The notes below the pieces were generated by a model, which did no database searches, was not told the origin of the DNA, and was given only the letters and a program-made list of their open reading frames with translations. The position numbers and the translations under genes were made by a program. A DNA stretch of 45,549 nt from Actinomycetota bacterium. Its GTDB lineage: Bacteria; Actinomycetota; Actinomycetes; Actinomycetales; Microbacteriaceae. This document shows, piece after piece, positions 33,139 through 41,405 of the stretch. Each line of letters starts with the position of its first letter. Position 1 is the stretch's first letter. The stretch spans positions 1 to 45,549 of the forward strand of contig JAFDWM010000011.1 of the NCBI GenBank assembly GCA_018268455.1, in the 5' to 3' direction.

Positions 33139-35873
33139 ACAAAGCGGTGCCCGGGGTCGATCGGGCGAGACGGAGGGGCGGAATGCACGCGGTGGGCGAG
33201 GCGACGGCAGAACGGCGCGAGGGCGGATCCGGCTCCCGCGGCCGCCTGCGCGTGCTGCTCGGTGCGGCGCCCGGCGTCGGCAAGACCTACGAGATGCTCG
33301 CCGAGGGCCGCCATCTGCAGGACACGGGTGGCGACGTCGTGATCGCGGTCGTGGAGACGCACGGCCGTGAAGCCACGCGGGCGCAGACCGCGGGTCTCGC
33401 CGAGGTGCCGCGGCGCACGGTGACCCACCGGGGCGTGCAGCTCGAGGAGATGGACCTCGATGCGGTGCTCGCCCGCCGCCCCGGCACCGCACTCGTCGAC
33501 GAGCTCGCACACACGAACGTCCCCGGATCCCGCAACGAGAAGCGCTGGCAGGACGTGCAGGAGCTGCTCGCGGCCGGCATCGACGTGGTCACCACCGTCA
33601 ACGTGCAGCACATCGAGTCGCTCAACGCGGTGGTCGAGAAGATCACCGGCGTCGCGCAGCAGGAGACCGTGCCGGACGCCGTGGTGCGCGGGGCGGACGA
33701 GGTGGAGGTGGTGGATCTCGCACCGCAGTCCCTGCGTGACCGTCTCTCGGCAGGGCAGGTGTACCCGGCCGAGCGGATCGATGCGGCGCTGTCGAACTAC
33801 TTCCGGCTCGGCAACCTCACGGCGCTGCGCGAACTCGCACTGCTCTGGCTCGCCGACGAGGTCGACTCCGCGCTGCGCAGCTACCGCACCGAGCACGGCA
33901 TCGACAGCGCCTGGCAGACCCGCGAGCGCGTCGTGGTCGCCCTCACCGGCGGCCCCGAGGGCGAGACGCTGCTGCGCCGCGGCGCCAGGATCGCGGCGCG
34001 TTCGGCGGGCGGGGAGCTGCTCGCGGTGCACGTCACCACGCAGGACGGCCTGCGCGCCGACCAGCCGGGGGCGCTCACCGCGCAGCGCGGCCTCGTGGAG
34101 TCGCTCGGCGGCAGCTACCACCAGCTCGTCGGCGATGACGTGGCCGGCACGCTCGTCGAGTTCGCGCAGTCCGTCGATGCCAGCCAGCTCGTGATCGGCG
34201 TGAGCCGGCGCTCACGGCTGTCGGCGGCGCTCACCGGGCCCGGCATCGGCGCCGAGGTGATCCGTCGCTCCGGCGACATCGACGTGCACATCGTCACGCA
34301 CGCCGCCGCAGGCCGGCGCGGGGCCCTGCCGCGCATCACCGGCGGAGCCCTCGGCTGGCGGCGCCAGCTCATCGGGCTCGCGGTCGCGCTGGTCGGCGGC
34401 CCGCTGTTGTCCTGGCTGCTGTACACGACGCGCACCCCCGGATCCATCACCTCCGACGTGCTGGCCTACCAGCTGCTGGTCGTCGTGGTGGCGCTCATCG
34501 GGGGTCTTCGCCCTGCGCTGTTCGCCGCCGTGCTGAGCGGACTCACGCTGGACTTCCTGTTCGTGGAGCCGCTGTTCACCGTGACGATCGCGGATCCGCT
34601 GCACGCGCTCGCGCTGGTGCTGTACGTCGTGAACGCGGTGCTCGTGAGCATCGTCGTCGACCAGGCGGCACGCCGTGCCCGCGCCGCCCGGCGGGCGTCC
34701 AGCGAGGCCGAGCTGCTCGCCGCCGTCGCCGGGAACGTGCTGCGCGGAGACAGCGCGCCCACCGCACTCGTGGCGCGGGCCCGGGAGGCGTTCGGGCTCA
34801 GCGGGATCCGCCTGCTCGCCCCCGACGGCGCCGTGATCGCGGCCGACGGCGAGCCGCTCGGCGTGATCGGATCCGATGAGGCCGCGACGGTGGAATCCGT
34901 GCCGGTCGGCGTGAACGCGGACGGGCGTCCGCGCGCCGTGCTCGAGCTGCACGGCGCCGAGCTGGATGCGGCAGGACGGCGCCTGCTCGACGCGATCGCC
35001 GCCCAGCTCGCGGCCGCGATCGAGCACACCGATCTGCGCGAGACCGCCAGCCAGGCGGCCGTGCTCGCCGAGACCGACCAGGTGCGCAGCGCCCTGCTCT
35101 CCGCCCTCAGCCACGACCTGCGCCGTCCGCTCGCCGCGGCCGTGGCCGCCGTCGGCGGCTTGCGGGGCGCGCACCGGCTCTCCGCCGCCGATCGCGCCGA
35201 ACTCGTGGAGACCGCCGACGAGAGCCTCGCCACGCTCACCCGGCTGGTGACGGACCTGCTCGATGTCAGCCGCGTGCAGGCCGGGGTGCTGGCGGTGTCG
35301 CTCGCGCCGGTCGACGCGGCGGGCGTGGTGACCTCGGCGCTGGACGAGCTCACCCTGGGCCCGGGCGAGGTCGAGCTGGCGCTGGATGCGGCACTGCCGC
35401 CGCTGCGTGCGGATCCGGTGCTGCTGCAGCGCGTGCTCGTGAACCTGCTCGCGAACGGCGTGCGGCATTCGCCGGACGGCAGCCGGGTGCTGGTGTCGAC
35501 GAGTGCCCTCGGCTCCCGCGCCGAGATCCGCGTCATCGACCGCGGCGCCGGGATCCCGGAGGATCAGCGTGAGAGCGCGTTCCTGCCTTTTCAGCGGCAC
35601 GGCGACACCGACAACACCACCGGACTCGGCCTGGGCCTGGCGCTCTCGCGCGGCTTCGCCGAGGGCATGGGCGGCACGCTCACCGCGGAGGACACCCCGG
35701 GCGGCGGCCTGACGATGGTCGTGTCGCTTCCGCTCGCCGGCACGGTTCTCGACCAGCCAGACCCACTTTCGCTCCCGTCGCAGAAGTTGTCGTTCGAACC
35801 CCTTTCCGGCGACAGTTATCGCGACGGGAACGCCCGCCGACCCGACCCGCTCGCGAAGGAGGATCCGCGATGA
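33135..35873 (+). CDS. kdpD: Potassium sensor histidine kinase KdpD
   Basis: A 912-residue sensor. In order it has: a KdpD N-terminal domain with Walker A GAAPGVGKTYEML and IDVVTTVNVQHIESLNAVVE; a universal-stress-like domain (about 250-370); four membrane helices of the DUF4118 type; a GAF-like region; and a HisKA box LLSALSHDLRRPLAAAVA. A HATPase follows with LVNLLANGVRHSPDGS, DRGAGIPEDQ and TTGLGLGLALSRGF. The start is set by overlap with the kdpC stop. The kinase fold ends near VVSLPLAG. The last 45 or so residues, including DPLSLPSQKLSFEPLSGDS, are encoded largely by a hairpin repeat (35770-35832) and are probably not part of the enzyme. Confidence 0.95.
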   Translation: MNKAVPGVDRARRRGGMHAVGEATAERREGGSGSRGRLRVLLGAAPGVGKTYEMLAEGRHLQDTGGDVVIAVVETHGREATRAQTAGLAEVPRRTVTHRGVQLEEMDLDAVLARRPGTALVDELAHTNVPGSRNEKRWQDVQELLAAGIDVVTTVNVQHIESLNAVVEKITGVAQQETVPDAVVRGADEVEVVDLAPQSLRDRLSAGQVYPAERIDAALSNYFRLGNLTALRELALLWLADEVDSALRSYRTEHGIDSAWQTRERVVVALTGGPEGETLLRRGARIAARSAGGELLAVHVTTQDGLRADQPGALTAQRGLVESLGGSYHQLVGDDVAGTLVEFAQSVDASQLVIGVSRRSRLSAALTGPGIGAEVIRRSGDIDVHIVTHAAAGRRGALPRITGGALGWRRQLIGLAVALVGGPLLSWLLYTTRTPGSITSDVLAYQLLVVVVALIGGLRPALFAAVLSGLTLDFLFVEPLFTVTIADPLHALALVLYVVNAVLVSIVVDQAARRARAARRASSEAELLAAVAGNVLRGDSAPTALVARAREAFGLSGIRLLAPDGAVIAADGEPLGVIGSDEAATVESVPVGVNADGRPRAVLELHGAELDAAGRRLLDAIAAQLAAAIEHTDLRETASQAAVLAETDQVRSALLSALSHDLRRPLAAAVAAVGGLRGAHRLSAADRAELVETADESLATLTRLVTDLLDVSRVQAGVLAVSLAPVDAAGVVTSALDELTLGPGEVELALDAALPPLRADPVLLQRVLVNLLANGVRHSPDGSRVLVSTSALGSRAEIRVIDRGAGIPEDQRESAFLPFQRHGDTDNTTGLGLGLALSRGFAEGMGGTLTAEDTPGGGLTMVVSLPLAGTVLDQPDPLSLPSQKLSFEPLSGDSYRDGNARRPDPLAKEDPR
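35770..35832. repeat. Hairpin element inside kdpD (element 5b)
   Basis: Arms 35770-35792 and 35810-35832 (23 nt) match at about 17 positions around a 17-nt loop. The outer unit CGCTCCCGTCGC pairs with GCGACGGGAACG (one mismatch). It shares the unit of intergenic element 5a. It is read as coding sequence for KdpD residues of about 879-900. Confidence 0.7.
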
Positions 35874-36550
35874 AGCTGCTCGTCGCCGACGACGACCCCC
35901 AGCTGGTGCGCGCCCTGCGGATCACGCTCTCCGCGCACGGGTACGAGGTGATCGCGGCCGCCGACGGAGCCGCGGCGATCGCCGCCGCCGTGCAGCACCA
36001 TCCGGACATCGTGCTGCTCGACCTCGGCATGCCGAAGCTCGACGGGATCGCCGTGATCGAGGCGATTCGCGGGTGGAGCGACGTGCCGATCCTCGTCGTG
36101 TCGGGGCGGACCGGATCCGGCGACAAGGTCGATGCGCTCGACGCGGGCGCCGACGACTACGTCACCAAGCCGTTCCAGGTCGACGAGCTGCTCGCGCGGC
36201 TGCGTGCGCTCGCCCGTCGCCGGGGTGCGGCGCCGAGCGAGTCGTCCGTCGTGTTCGGCGACGTCGAGGTCGACCTCGCGGCGAAGGCCGTCACCCGTGC
36301 CGGATCCCGCGTGCACCTCACGCCGACCGAGTGGCTGATCCTGGAGCACCTCGCCCGCCACCCCGGCGTACTCGTGACGCGACAGGAGCTGCTGCGGGAG
36401 ATCTGGGGCACCGAGCAGATCACCGACACCGGCTACCTGCGGCTGTACCTGTCGCAGCTGCGCAAGAAGCTCGAGCGCACACCGAGTGCCCCGGTGCACC
36501 TGATCACCGAGCAGGGCATGGGCTATCGACTGGTGCTGGATCCGGCCTGA
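35870..36550 (+). CDS. kdpE: Response regulator KdpE (OmpR family)
   Basis: A 226-residue regulator. The receiver domain contains LLVADDDPQLVRALRITLSA, phospho-acceptor Asp51 in IVLLDLGMPKLDG, and DDYVTKPFQVDELLARLRAL. The C-terminal winged helix (about 130-226) has HLTPTEWLILEHLARHPGVL and TGYLRLYLSQLRKKLE. The ATG overlaps the kdpD stop (ATGA). It should activate the kdp operon under K+ limitation; its site in the 28158-28301 leader is not known. Confidence 0.96.
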   Translation: MKLLVADDDPQLVRALRITLSAHGYEVIAAADGAAAIAAAVQHHPDIVLLDLGMPKLDGIAVIEAIRGWSDVPILVVSGRTGSGDKVDALDAGADDYVTKPFQVDELLARLRALARRRGAAPSESSVVFGDVEVDLAAKAVTRAGSRVHLTPTEWLILEHLARHPGVLVTRQELLREIWGTEQITDTGYLRLYLSQLRKKLERTPSAPVHLITEQGMGYRLVLDPA

Positions 36551-36577
36551 GCCACGGGGGCGTCGCGTGCCTCGACG

Positions 36578-37651
36578 TCAGACGCCGGCCTTGTCGGCCG
36601 AGGCTGACTCTCGCGCATCCCGCAGCTCCTGGCCGGAGAGCAGGCCGGGCAGGCCCCGCCCGTTCCGCGTGAAGAAGAACAGCAGGCAGGCGACGAACGC
36701 CGCCGCGCTCGAGATCACGCTGAACACCCCGCCGACAAGGCCGAGCGCCGCGAGGCCTGCCACGCCGCCGACCCACCGCAGCAGCCGTGCGAGCGGCCGC
36801 GGCATCGGCCCTCCGTCGTAGCGCAGCTGCACCGCGTGATCGCCGACCGAGCGTCCCGTCGCGAGCGTCACCACCAGCCACAGCACCGCCGCAACCCCGG
36901 TCCCGAGCAGGCTCGACAGGCGCCCGTCGGCCATCGCCGTCCGATCGTTCAGCACGTAGCCGATGAACAGCTGAGCTCCCACGGCCACGCCGATGTCGAC
37001 GAACCAGAACCCGATTCCGTCGCAGAGCATGGCCAGGGCGCGACGACCGCGCGTGACCGGTCGCGGTTCGGAGGCCGATGGATCCGCGGTGGCGCCGCGG
37101 TGGGAGCGCGGGACGACGAGACCGGCGACGGATCCGAGCACGGCGCCGAGGGTGTTCGTCATCAGGTCGCCGACGTCGAAGAAGCGGTACGCGCACGGGT
37201 ACAGCCCCCAGACCCCGGTGAGCTGGGTCGTCTCGATGAACAGCGACAGGCCGAGCCCGACCAGCAATGCGGTGAGGATCCCGCGTCCGCCGAGCACGCG
37301 CACGAAGAAGCCCAGCGGCGCGAACAGCATCACGTTGAACACGAGCTGCAGCATCGCCGGATGAGTGAGCGGATGGCCGGACGCGAGGGCGGTGCGGATG
37401 TCATCGACCACGGCCATCGGATCCAGGATCGCGCCGACGCAGCGGAGCTCGTCCGGATCCGGCAGCGGGAGCAGCGTGTACGTCCAGATGGCGAGGAAGT
37501 AGATCAGCGCGGCGAGCCAGAGCAGCAGCCGGCCGGGCGACAGCCGGCCGCGGCGGCGGTAGCTGATCGTGACGAACGGCACGAACAGCGCGAGCCCGAT
37601 GGCCAGTCCGATGACGACCGCGAGCACACCGAGCAGCACCTGACCAGTCAT
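36578..37651 (-). CDS. VanZ-like and RDD domain fusion membrane protein
   Basis: A 357-residue membrane protein with two family domains. Residues about 30-175 are VanZ-like: IWTYTLLPLPDPDELRC, QLVFNVMLFAPLGFFVRVL, GLGLSLFIETTQLTGV and RFFDVGDLMTNTLGAVLG. Residues about 205-320 are an RDD domain beginning RRALAMLCDGIGFWFVD, with GRSVGDHAVQLRYDGG. Both families are membrane modules of poorly known function; VanZ itself lowers teicoplanin sensitivity. TAGAAT (37658-37663, minus strand) ends 6 nt before the ATG, so the message is probably leaderless. It is convergent with kdpE. Confidence 0.88.
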   Translation of the reverse strand: MTGQVLLGVLAVVIGLAIGLALFVPFVTISYRRRGRLSPGRLLLWLAALIYFLAIWTYTLLPLPDPDELRCVGAILDPMAVVDDIRTALASGHPLTHPAMLQLVFNVMLFAPLGFFVRVLGGRGILTALLVGLGLSLFIETTQLTGVWGLYPCAYRFFDVGDLMTNTLGAVLGSVAGLVVPRSHRGATADPSASEPRPVTRGRRALAMLCDGIGFWFVDIGVAVGAQLFIGYVLNDRTAMADGRLSSLLGTGVAAVLWLVVTLATGRSVGDHAVQLRYDGGPMPRPLARLLRWVGGVAGLAALGLVGGVFSVISSAAAFVACLLFFFTRNGRGLPGLLSGQELRDARESASADKAGV

Positions 37652-37657
37652 CCCTCG

Positions 37658-37663
37658 ATTCTA
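37658..37663 (-). promoter_or_regulatory. -10 box of the VanZ-RDD gene, leaderless
   Basis: TAGAAT on the minus strand ends 6 nt before ATG 37651. Confidence 0.55.
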
Positions 37664-37687
37664 TGGAGACTCCGCGCCGTTCCTCGT

Positions 37688-37739
37688 CGCCGGCCTCACC
37701 CGCAAAGCCTCAGCGCCGGCTTCACCTGCAGAGCCTCAG
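37688..37739. repeat. 26-bp tandem duplication at the end of the LuxR gene
   Basis: Two adjacent 26-bp copies (37688-37713 and 37714-37739), both starting CGCCGGC and ending GCCTCAG, differ at three positions. The second contains the stop codon of the LAL regulator gene, so the gene's 3' end has been duplicated. Confidence 0.65.
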
Positions 37740-40585
37740 CGCCGGGCGGCGACCGCGGCCTCGGTGCGCGTGGCCACGCCGAGCTTGCGCAGGATCGCGG
37801 AGACGTGCACGCTCGCGGTCTTGGCGCTGATGAACAGCCGGTCGCCGATCTGCCGGTTGCTGAGCCCCTCCGCGATGAGGTCGAGCACCTGCCGTTCGCG
37901 GGCCGTGAGCTCTGCACCGGCGGAATCGGATCCGCGACTCACCGCCCCGTGCGCACCGGGCCGCAGCCCCGCCGCGTCGAGGAACTCCGCGGTGCGCCGG
38001 CGCAACCGGTCGTGCCCGAGCTGCTCCGCGGATGCGGCCGCGTCGACCGCGACGTCGGCTGCGGCGGGGCGATCCCCCGCCGCCACGAGGGCGCGCGCCT
38101 GCTCCAGTCGCACGACCGCACGGAACACCGCCGGCACATCGTCGGCGTCGGCAACTGACAACACCGCACCCAGGGCGTCGGCGTCGGCGTCGAGCAGCGC
38201 CATCAGCACCGAGCCCCAGTGCGGATGCTGGAGTTCGACCGGCAGCGACGCCCAGCGTTCACGCACGAGCTGCGCCGTGGACGCGGCGAGGTCACCATGC
38301 CCGTCCGCGCGCAGATCAGCGACCACCCGGCCGCCCTCGAGCAGGATCCGCCCCAGCAACGCCAGCCGCTGCCCCGGATCCTCGATCACCACGCGCAGCG
38401 CGGCGGCGGCGCGCACGGAATCCCCGCTGCCGAGCGCGATGAGGATCTCGACGTCGTGCAGCGAGTACCAGACCTGCCGCTCGACCGCGGCCACCCCTTC
38501 GGCGGTCGTCCGCCATTCACTCAGCAGCCGCACCGCCTCGTCCATCCGCCCTCGCCAGACGAGAGCCCGGATGCGCGACATCGTCGAGTACATCCGGAAG
38601 ACCTGGAGCGTGCGCACCGTGAGCTCGCGCGTGGAGATCTCCTCGACCCGGTCGATCTCACCGAGTTCGAGCAGTGGCTCGACCATGTTGTGCGACAGGA
38701 TCGCGCCGCTCGACCGCTCGACGCCCAGGGTGCGGGAGTGCGCCACGCCGGCCTCGGCGACGTCGACCGCCTCGCGGAAGCGTCCGAGCATGTTCAGGCT
38801 GTCGGCGAAGTTGACGCGGTAGCGCAGCTGCGCGTCGTGATCGGCCGCATGCTCCCAGGACAGGCGGAAATCAGCCAGTCCGGCCTCGACCTCGCCGAGG
38901 TGGATGCGGGTGCAGCCGCGCAGATTCGCCGCGACCGACATGCCGTTGTCGAAGCCGATGCTCTCTGCCATCCGGTACGCCTCGTCGGCCGTCGCCACGG
39001 CCTCCTCCAGCCGCGCGCCGATGAGGTAGCGCCCGGCCAGATAGCCCAGCAGCGTCGCGCGCAGCCGCTCCTCCCCGGCGCTGCCCTCGATGACCGCAAG
39101 CGCCTCGGTGAGAACCTCGACCGTACGGTGCCGGCCGAGGTTCTGCAGATACAGCGCCTTGTCGCGCAGCAGCCGCGCATGAACCGCCGGCTCGACGGTG
39201 ACCGGATCGATCTCGTCGAGCGCGAGCGACACCACGGCGAGCGCGCGTTCGCCGTCGCCGCCGTTGCGCAGGACCGAACCGAGCCGGGCGAGCAGCGCGA
39301 TACGCCCGATGCCCGCCACCCCCTCGGGATCGGGGACCTGATCCCACAGCTCGAGGGCGAGCTCGCCGAAACGCGCGGCGGTCGAGAAGGCGTAGCTGTT
39401 CTTCGCCTGCATCATCGCGCTCACCGCGGCGTGCAGGGCGCGCGGTGAGTCGTGCGCCTGGTGCCAGTGGAAGGCGAGTGCCGACGCGGATCCGCCGGCG
39501 GCCTCAAGCGCATCCGCGTACGCCCAGTGCAGGCGGGCCCGCTCCCCGGGGAGCAGATCGTCGTGCACGGCCTCGCGCAGCAGCGCATGCCGGAAGCCAT
39601 AGCTCTCGTCGCCGGTCACGGCGAGCACGCCCGTCGTGACCGCCTCGCGCAGAGCCTCGTCGAGGCGGTCGTCGGCGAACTCGGCGAGGGTGGCGAGCAG
39701 CGTGTGCGAGATCGCGCCATCGGATCCCGAGGCGAGCCGCACCACCTTCTTCGCGTCATCACCGAGCACGTCGAAGCGCGACAGCAGCACGTCGCGCAGG
39801 GTGTCCGGCATGGGCCCCTGCGCGTTGCAGAGCAGCTCCTCGACGAAGAACGGCACGCCCTCGCTGCGCTCCATCAACCGTGCGAGCGCGGCGTCGTCGA
39901 CGGTGCCGCGCAGCCCCTGCACGAGGTCGCGCACCTCGAGCGGGTCGAGGCGGTTCAGGGTGATGCGATCGAGCAGCCGTGCGCGCTCGGCCTCCGCGAG
40001 GAAGGTGCGCACCGCCCCGCCGCGGCGCACCTCGTCGATGCGACACGTGAGCAGGAACAGCACGCGGCGGCCGATGAGCGCGCGCAGCAGGAAGGACAGC
40101 ATCGACAGGGTCGCCGCATCGGCCCAGTGCAGGTCTTCCACGACCACCACCACGGGACGGATGGCGGCGGCCGCCTCGAGCAGGTTCGCGATGGTCTCGC
40201 GCAGCCCCTCGGGGCGGATCGCCGACCGGTCGACAGGATCGACCGCCCGTTCGGGCAGCAGCAGCTGCAGGGCGTCACGCCCCGGGCCGGCCGCCTCGTC
40301 GGCCCGGTCGCCGAGCTCGTCGAGCACGCCGCGCAGGATCGCCGGGAGCGGGCCGTAGGGCGCGGGCGTGGATCCGTAGTCGAGGCACCATCCGGTCAGC
40401 ACCGTCGCCTCGGCGGACGCTCGGCGACCGAACTCGGCCGTCAGCCGGGACTTTCCGATCCCCGCCTCGCCACCGACCAGCACCGATGCCGGCTCGCCGC
40501 GCGCCGCACGCTGCAGCGCATCGTCGAGACGGGCGAGCTCGGCGTCGCGAGCCACCATCTCGGCGGAGGAGGCGGTGAGGGACAT
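37736..40585 (-). CDS. LAL-type (large ATP-binding) LuxR family transcriptional regulator
   Basis: A 949-residue regulator of the MalT/LAL class. The N-terminal AAA domain has Walker A GGEAGIGKSRLTAEF (about 36-52) and Walker B VVVVEDLHWADAATLSML. A long helical-repeat middle (TPR-like, about 400-850) follows. The C-terminal LuxR helix-turn-helix reads LTARERQVLDLIAEGLSNRQ, then LFISAKTASVHVSAILRKLG. ATG 40585 is chosen because homology begins at MVARDAELARLDDAL; the open frame runs further upstream. Such proteins act as ATP-dependent switches for catabolic or secondary-metabolite genes. No target is evident. It may be cotranscribed with the unknown gene upstream, 140 nt away. Confidence 0.9.
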   Translation of the reverse strand: MSLTASSAEMVARDAELARLDDALQRAARGEPASVLVGGEAGIGKSRLTAEFGRRASAEATVLTGWCLDYGSTPAPYGPLPAILRGVLDELGDRADEAAGPGRDALQLLLPERAVDPVDRSAIRPEGLRETIANLLEAAAAIRPVVVVVEDLHWADAATLSMLSFLLRALIGRRVLFLLTCRIDEVRRGGAVRTFLAEAERARLLDRITLNRLDPLEVRDLVQGLRGTVDDAALARLMERSEGVPFFVEELLCNAQGPMPDTLRDVLLSRFDVLGDDAKKVVRLASGSDGAISHTLLATLAEFADDRLDEALREAVTTGVLAVTGDESYGFRHALLREAVHDDLLPGERARLHWAYADALEAAGGSASALAFHWHQAHDSPRALHAAVSAMMQAKNSYAFSTAARFGELALELWDQVPDPEGVAGIGRIALLARLGSVLRNGGDGERALAVVSLALDEIDPVTVEPAVHARLLRDKALYLQNLGRHRTVEVLTEALAVIEGSAGEERLRATLLGYLAGRYLIGARLEEAVATADEAYRMAESIGFDNGMSVAANLRGCTRIHLGEVEAGLADFRLSWEHAADHDAQLRYRVNFADSLNMLGRFREAVDVAEAGVAHSRTLGVERSSGAILSHNMVEPLLELGEIDRVEEISTRELTVRTLQVFRMYSTMSRIRALVWRGRMDEAVRLLSEWRTTAEGVAAVERQVWYSLHDVEILIALGSGDSVRAAAALRVVIEDPGQRLALLGRILLEGGRVVADLRADGHGDLAASTAQLVRERWASLPVELQHPHWGSVLMALLDADADALGAVLSVADADDVPAVFRAVVRLEQARALVAAGDRPAAADVAVDAAASAEQLGHDRLRRRTAEFLDAAGLRPGAHGAVSRGSDSAGAELTARERQVLDLIAEGLSNRQIGDRLFISAKTASVHVSAILRKLGVATRTEAAVAARR

Positions 40586-40725
40586 GCCTTCATCGTGCCA
40601 TCCGCCTCGGACATCCGGGGCGGTCGTCATCGAGGTTCTGCCGTGGGCAGTCGCCTCGGCGCCCGCCTCAGGCGGATCCGCCGTGGGCCCGGGAAGCGCA
40701 CCGGGTCCACGGCGGAGTGTGTCGG

Positions 40726-41136
40726 TCACGCGGCGTGCGAGACGCAGCCGACGAGCTCGCGCTCGATCCCGGCCGCAGGCTCGAGGTCCGCCGCCGGCTC
40801 GAGGTCGGCCGGGGTGCCATCACTCCCGGCAGGCTCGGACAGACCGGCGGGCCGGTCGGCGGGGACGAGGCCGGTCGCGGCGGATCCCCCAGACGACGAC
40901 CCCTCGGCGGGCGCGGGTGCGCCCTGCGGAACGGGTGCCGTCGCCCCGGCGATACGGGACGTGCGGGCGGGGGCCGGGCGGATCCCGAGAACAGTCAGCA
41001 CTCGGCGCGCGAGGCTGTCCCGGCGGACGATCTGATCGGCGTGCTCCGTCGCCATGCGGGCCCGCTCGGCGCGCATCGCCGCCTGCTCGATCTCGAGCGT
41101 CGTGATGCGGTACGACAGGGTGGGGTTGATGCTCAT
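40726..41136 (-). CDS. Uncharacterised protein, helical N-terminus and Pro/Ala-rich tail
   Basis: A 136-residue frame that I do not recognise. Residues 1-50 (ITTLEIEQAAMRAERARMAT and following) are a charged helix that could form a coiled coil. Residues about 52-125 are Pro/Ala/Gly/Ser-rich with a short DLEPAA repeat. It ends GIERELVGCVSHAA. A strong ribosome-binding site (AGAAGGAGAAGGATC before the ATG at 41136) supports translation. No membrane segment or signal peptide is visible. It lies upstream of the LAL regulator on the same strand and may be a partner of it, but that is only positional. Confidence 0.65.
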   Translation of the reverse strand: MSINPTLSYRITTLEIEQAAMRAERARMATEHADQIVRRDSLARRVLTVLGIRPAPARTSRIAGATAPVPQGAPAPAEGSSSGGSAATGLVPADRPAGLSEPAGSDGTPADLEPAADLEPAAGIERELVGCVSHAA

Positions 41137-41259
41137 GATCCTTCTCCTTCTCCGGTACTCATACGCTCGTCGCTAAGGCCCCCTCGCCCCATCGGGCAGA
41201 TGCCTTAACTTCTGCGGTGGGTACCTCAGATCCGCGGATCCGCCCCGCAGACAGCTGGC

Positions 41260-41332
41260 CCGCGAGACTGCATCGGGGGCGCGAGACTGCATCGCAGGAG
41301 CGCAGTCTCGTGACGGAGATGGAGTCTCGCGG
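41260..41332. repeat. Hairpin element, unit GCGAGACTGCATC (element 4b)
   Basis: Direct units lie at 41262-41274 and 41281-41293 (identical 13-mers), and inverted units at about 41302-41310 and 41318-41331. The 31-nt arms (41260-41290 and 41302-41332) pair at about 25 positions around an 11-nt loop. The unit is shared with element 4a, 19 kb away. Here it lies between divergent genes. Confidence 0.78.
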
Positions 41333-41393
41333 TCACCATGCGCCACACCGGGCACGCGCGAGACCCGGCGCACGGCGGGCGGGCAGGCCGGAC

Positions 41394-41399
41394 TACCGT
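41394..41399 (+). promoter_or_regulatory. -10 box of the FUSC gene, leaderless
   Basis: TACCGT ends 6 nt before ATG 41406. Confidence 0.5.
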
Positions 41400-41405
41400 G
41401 GAACC

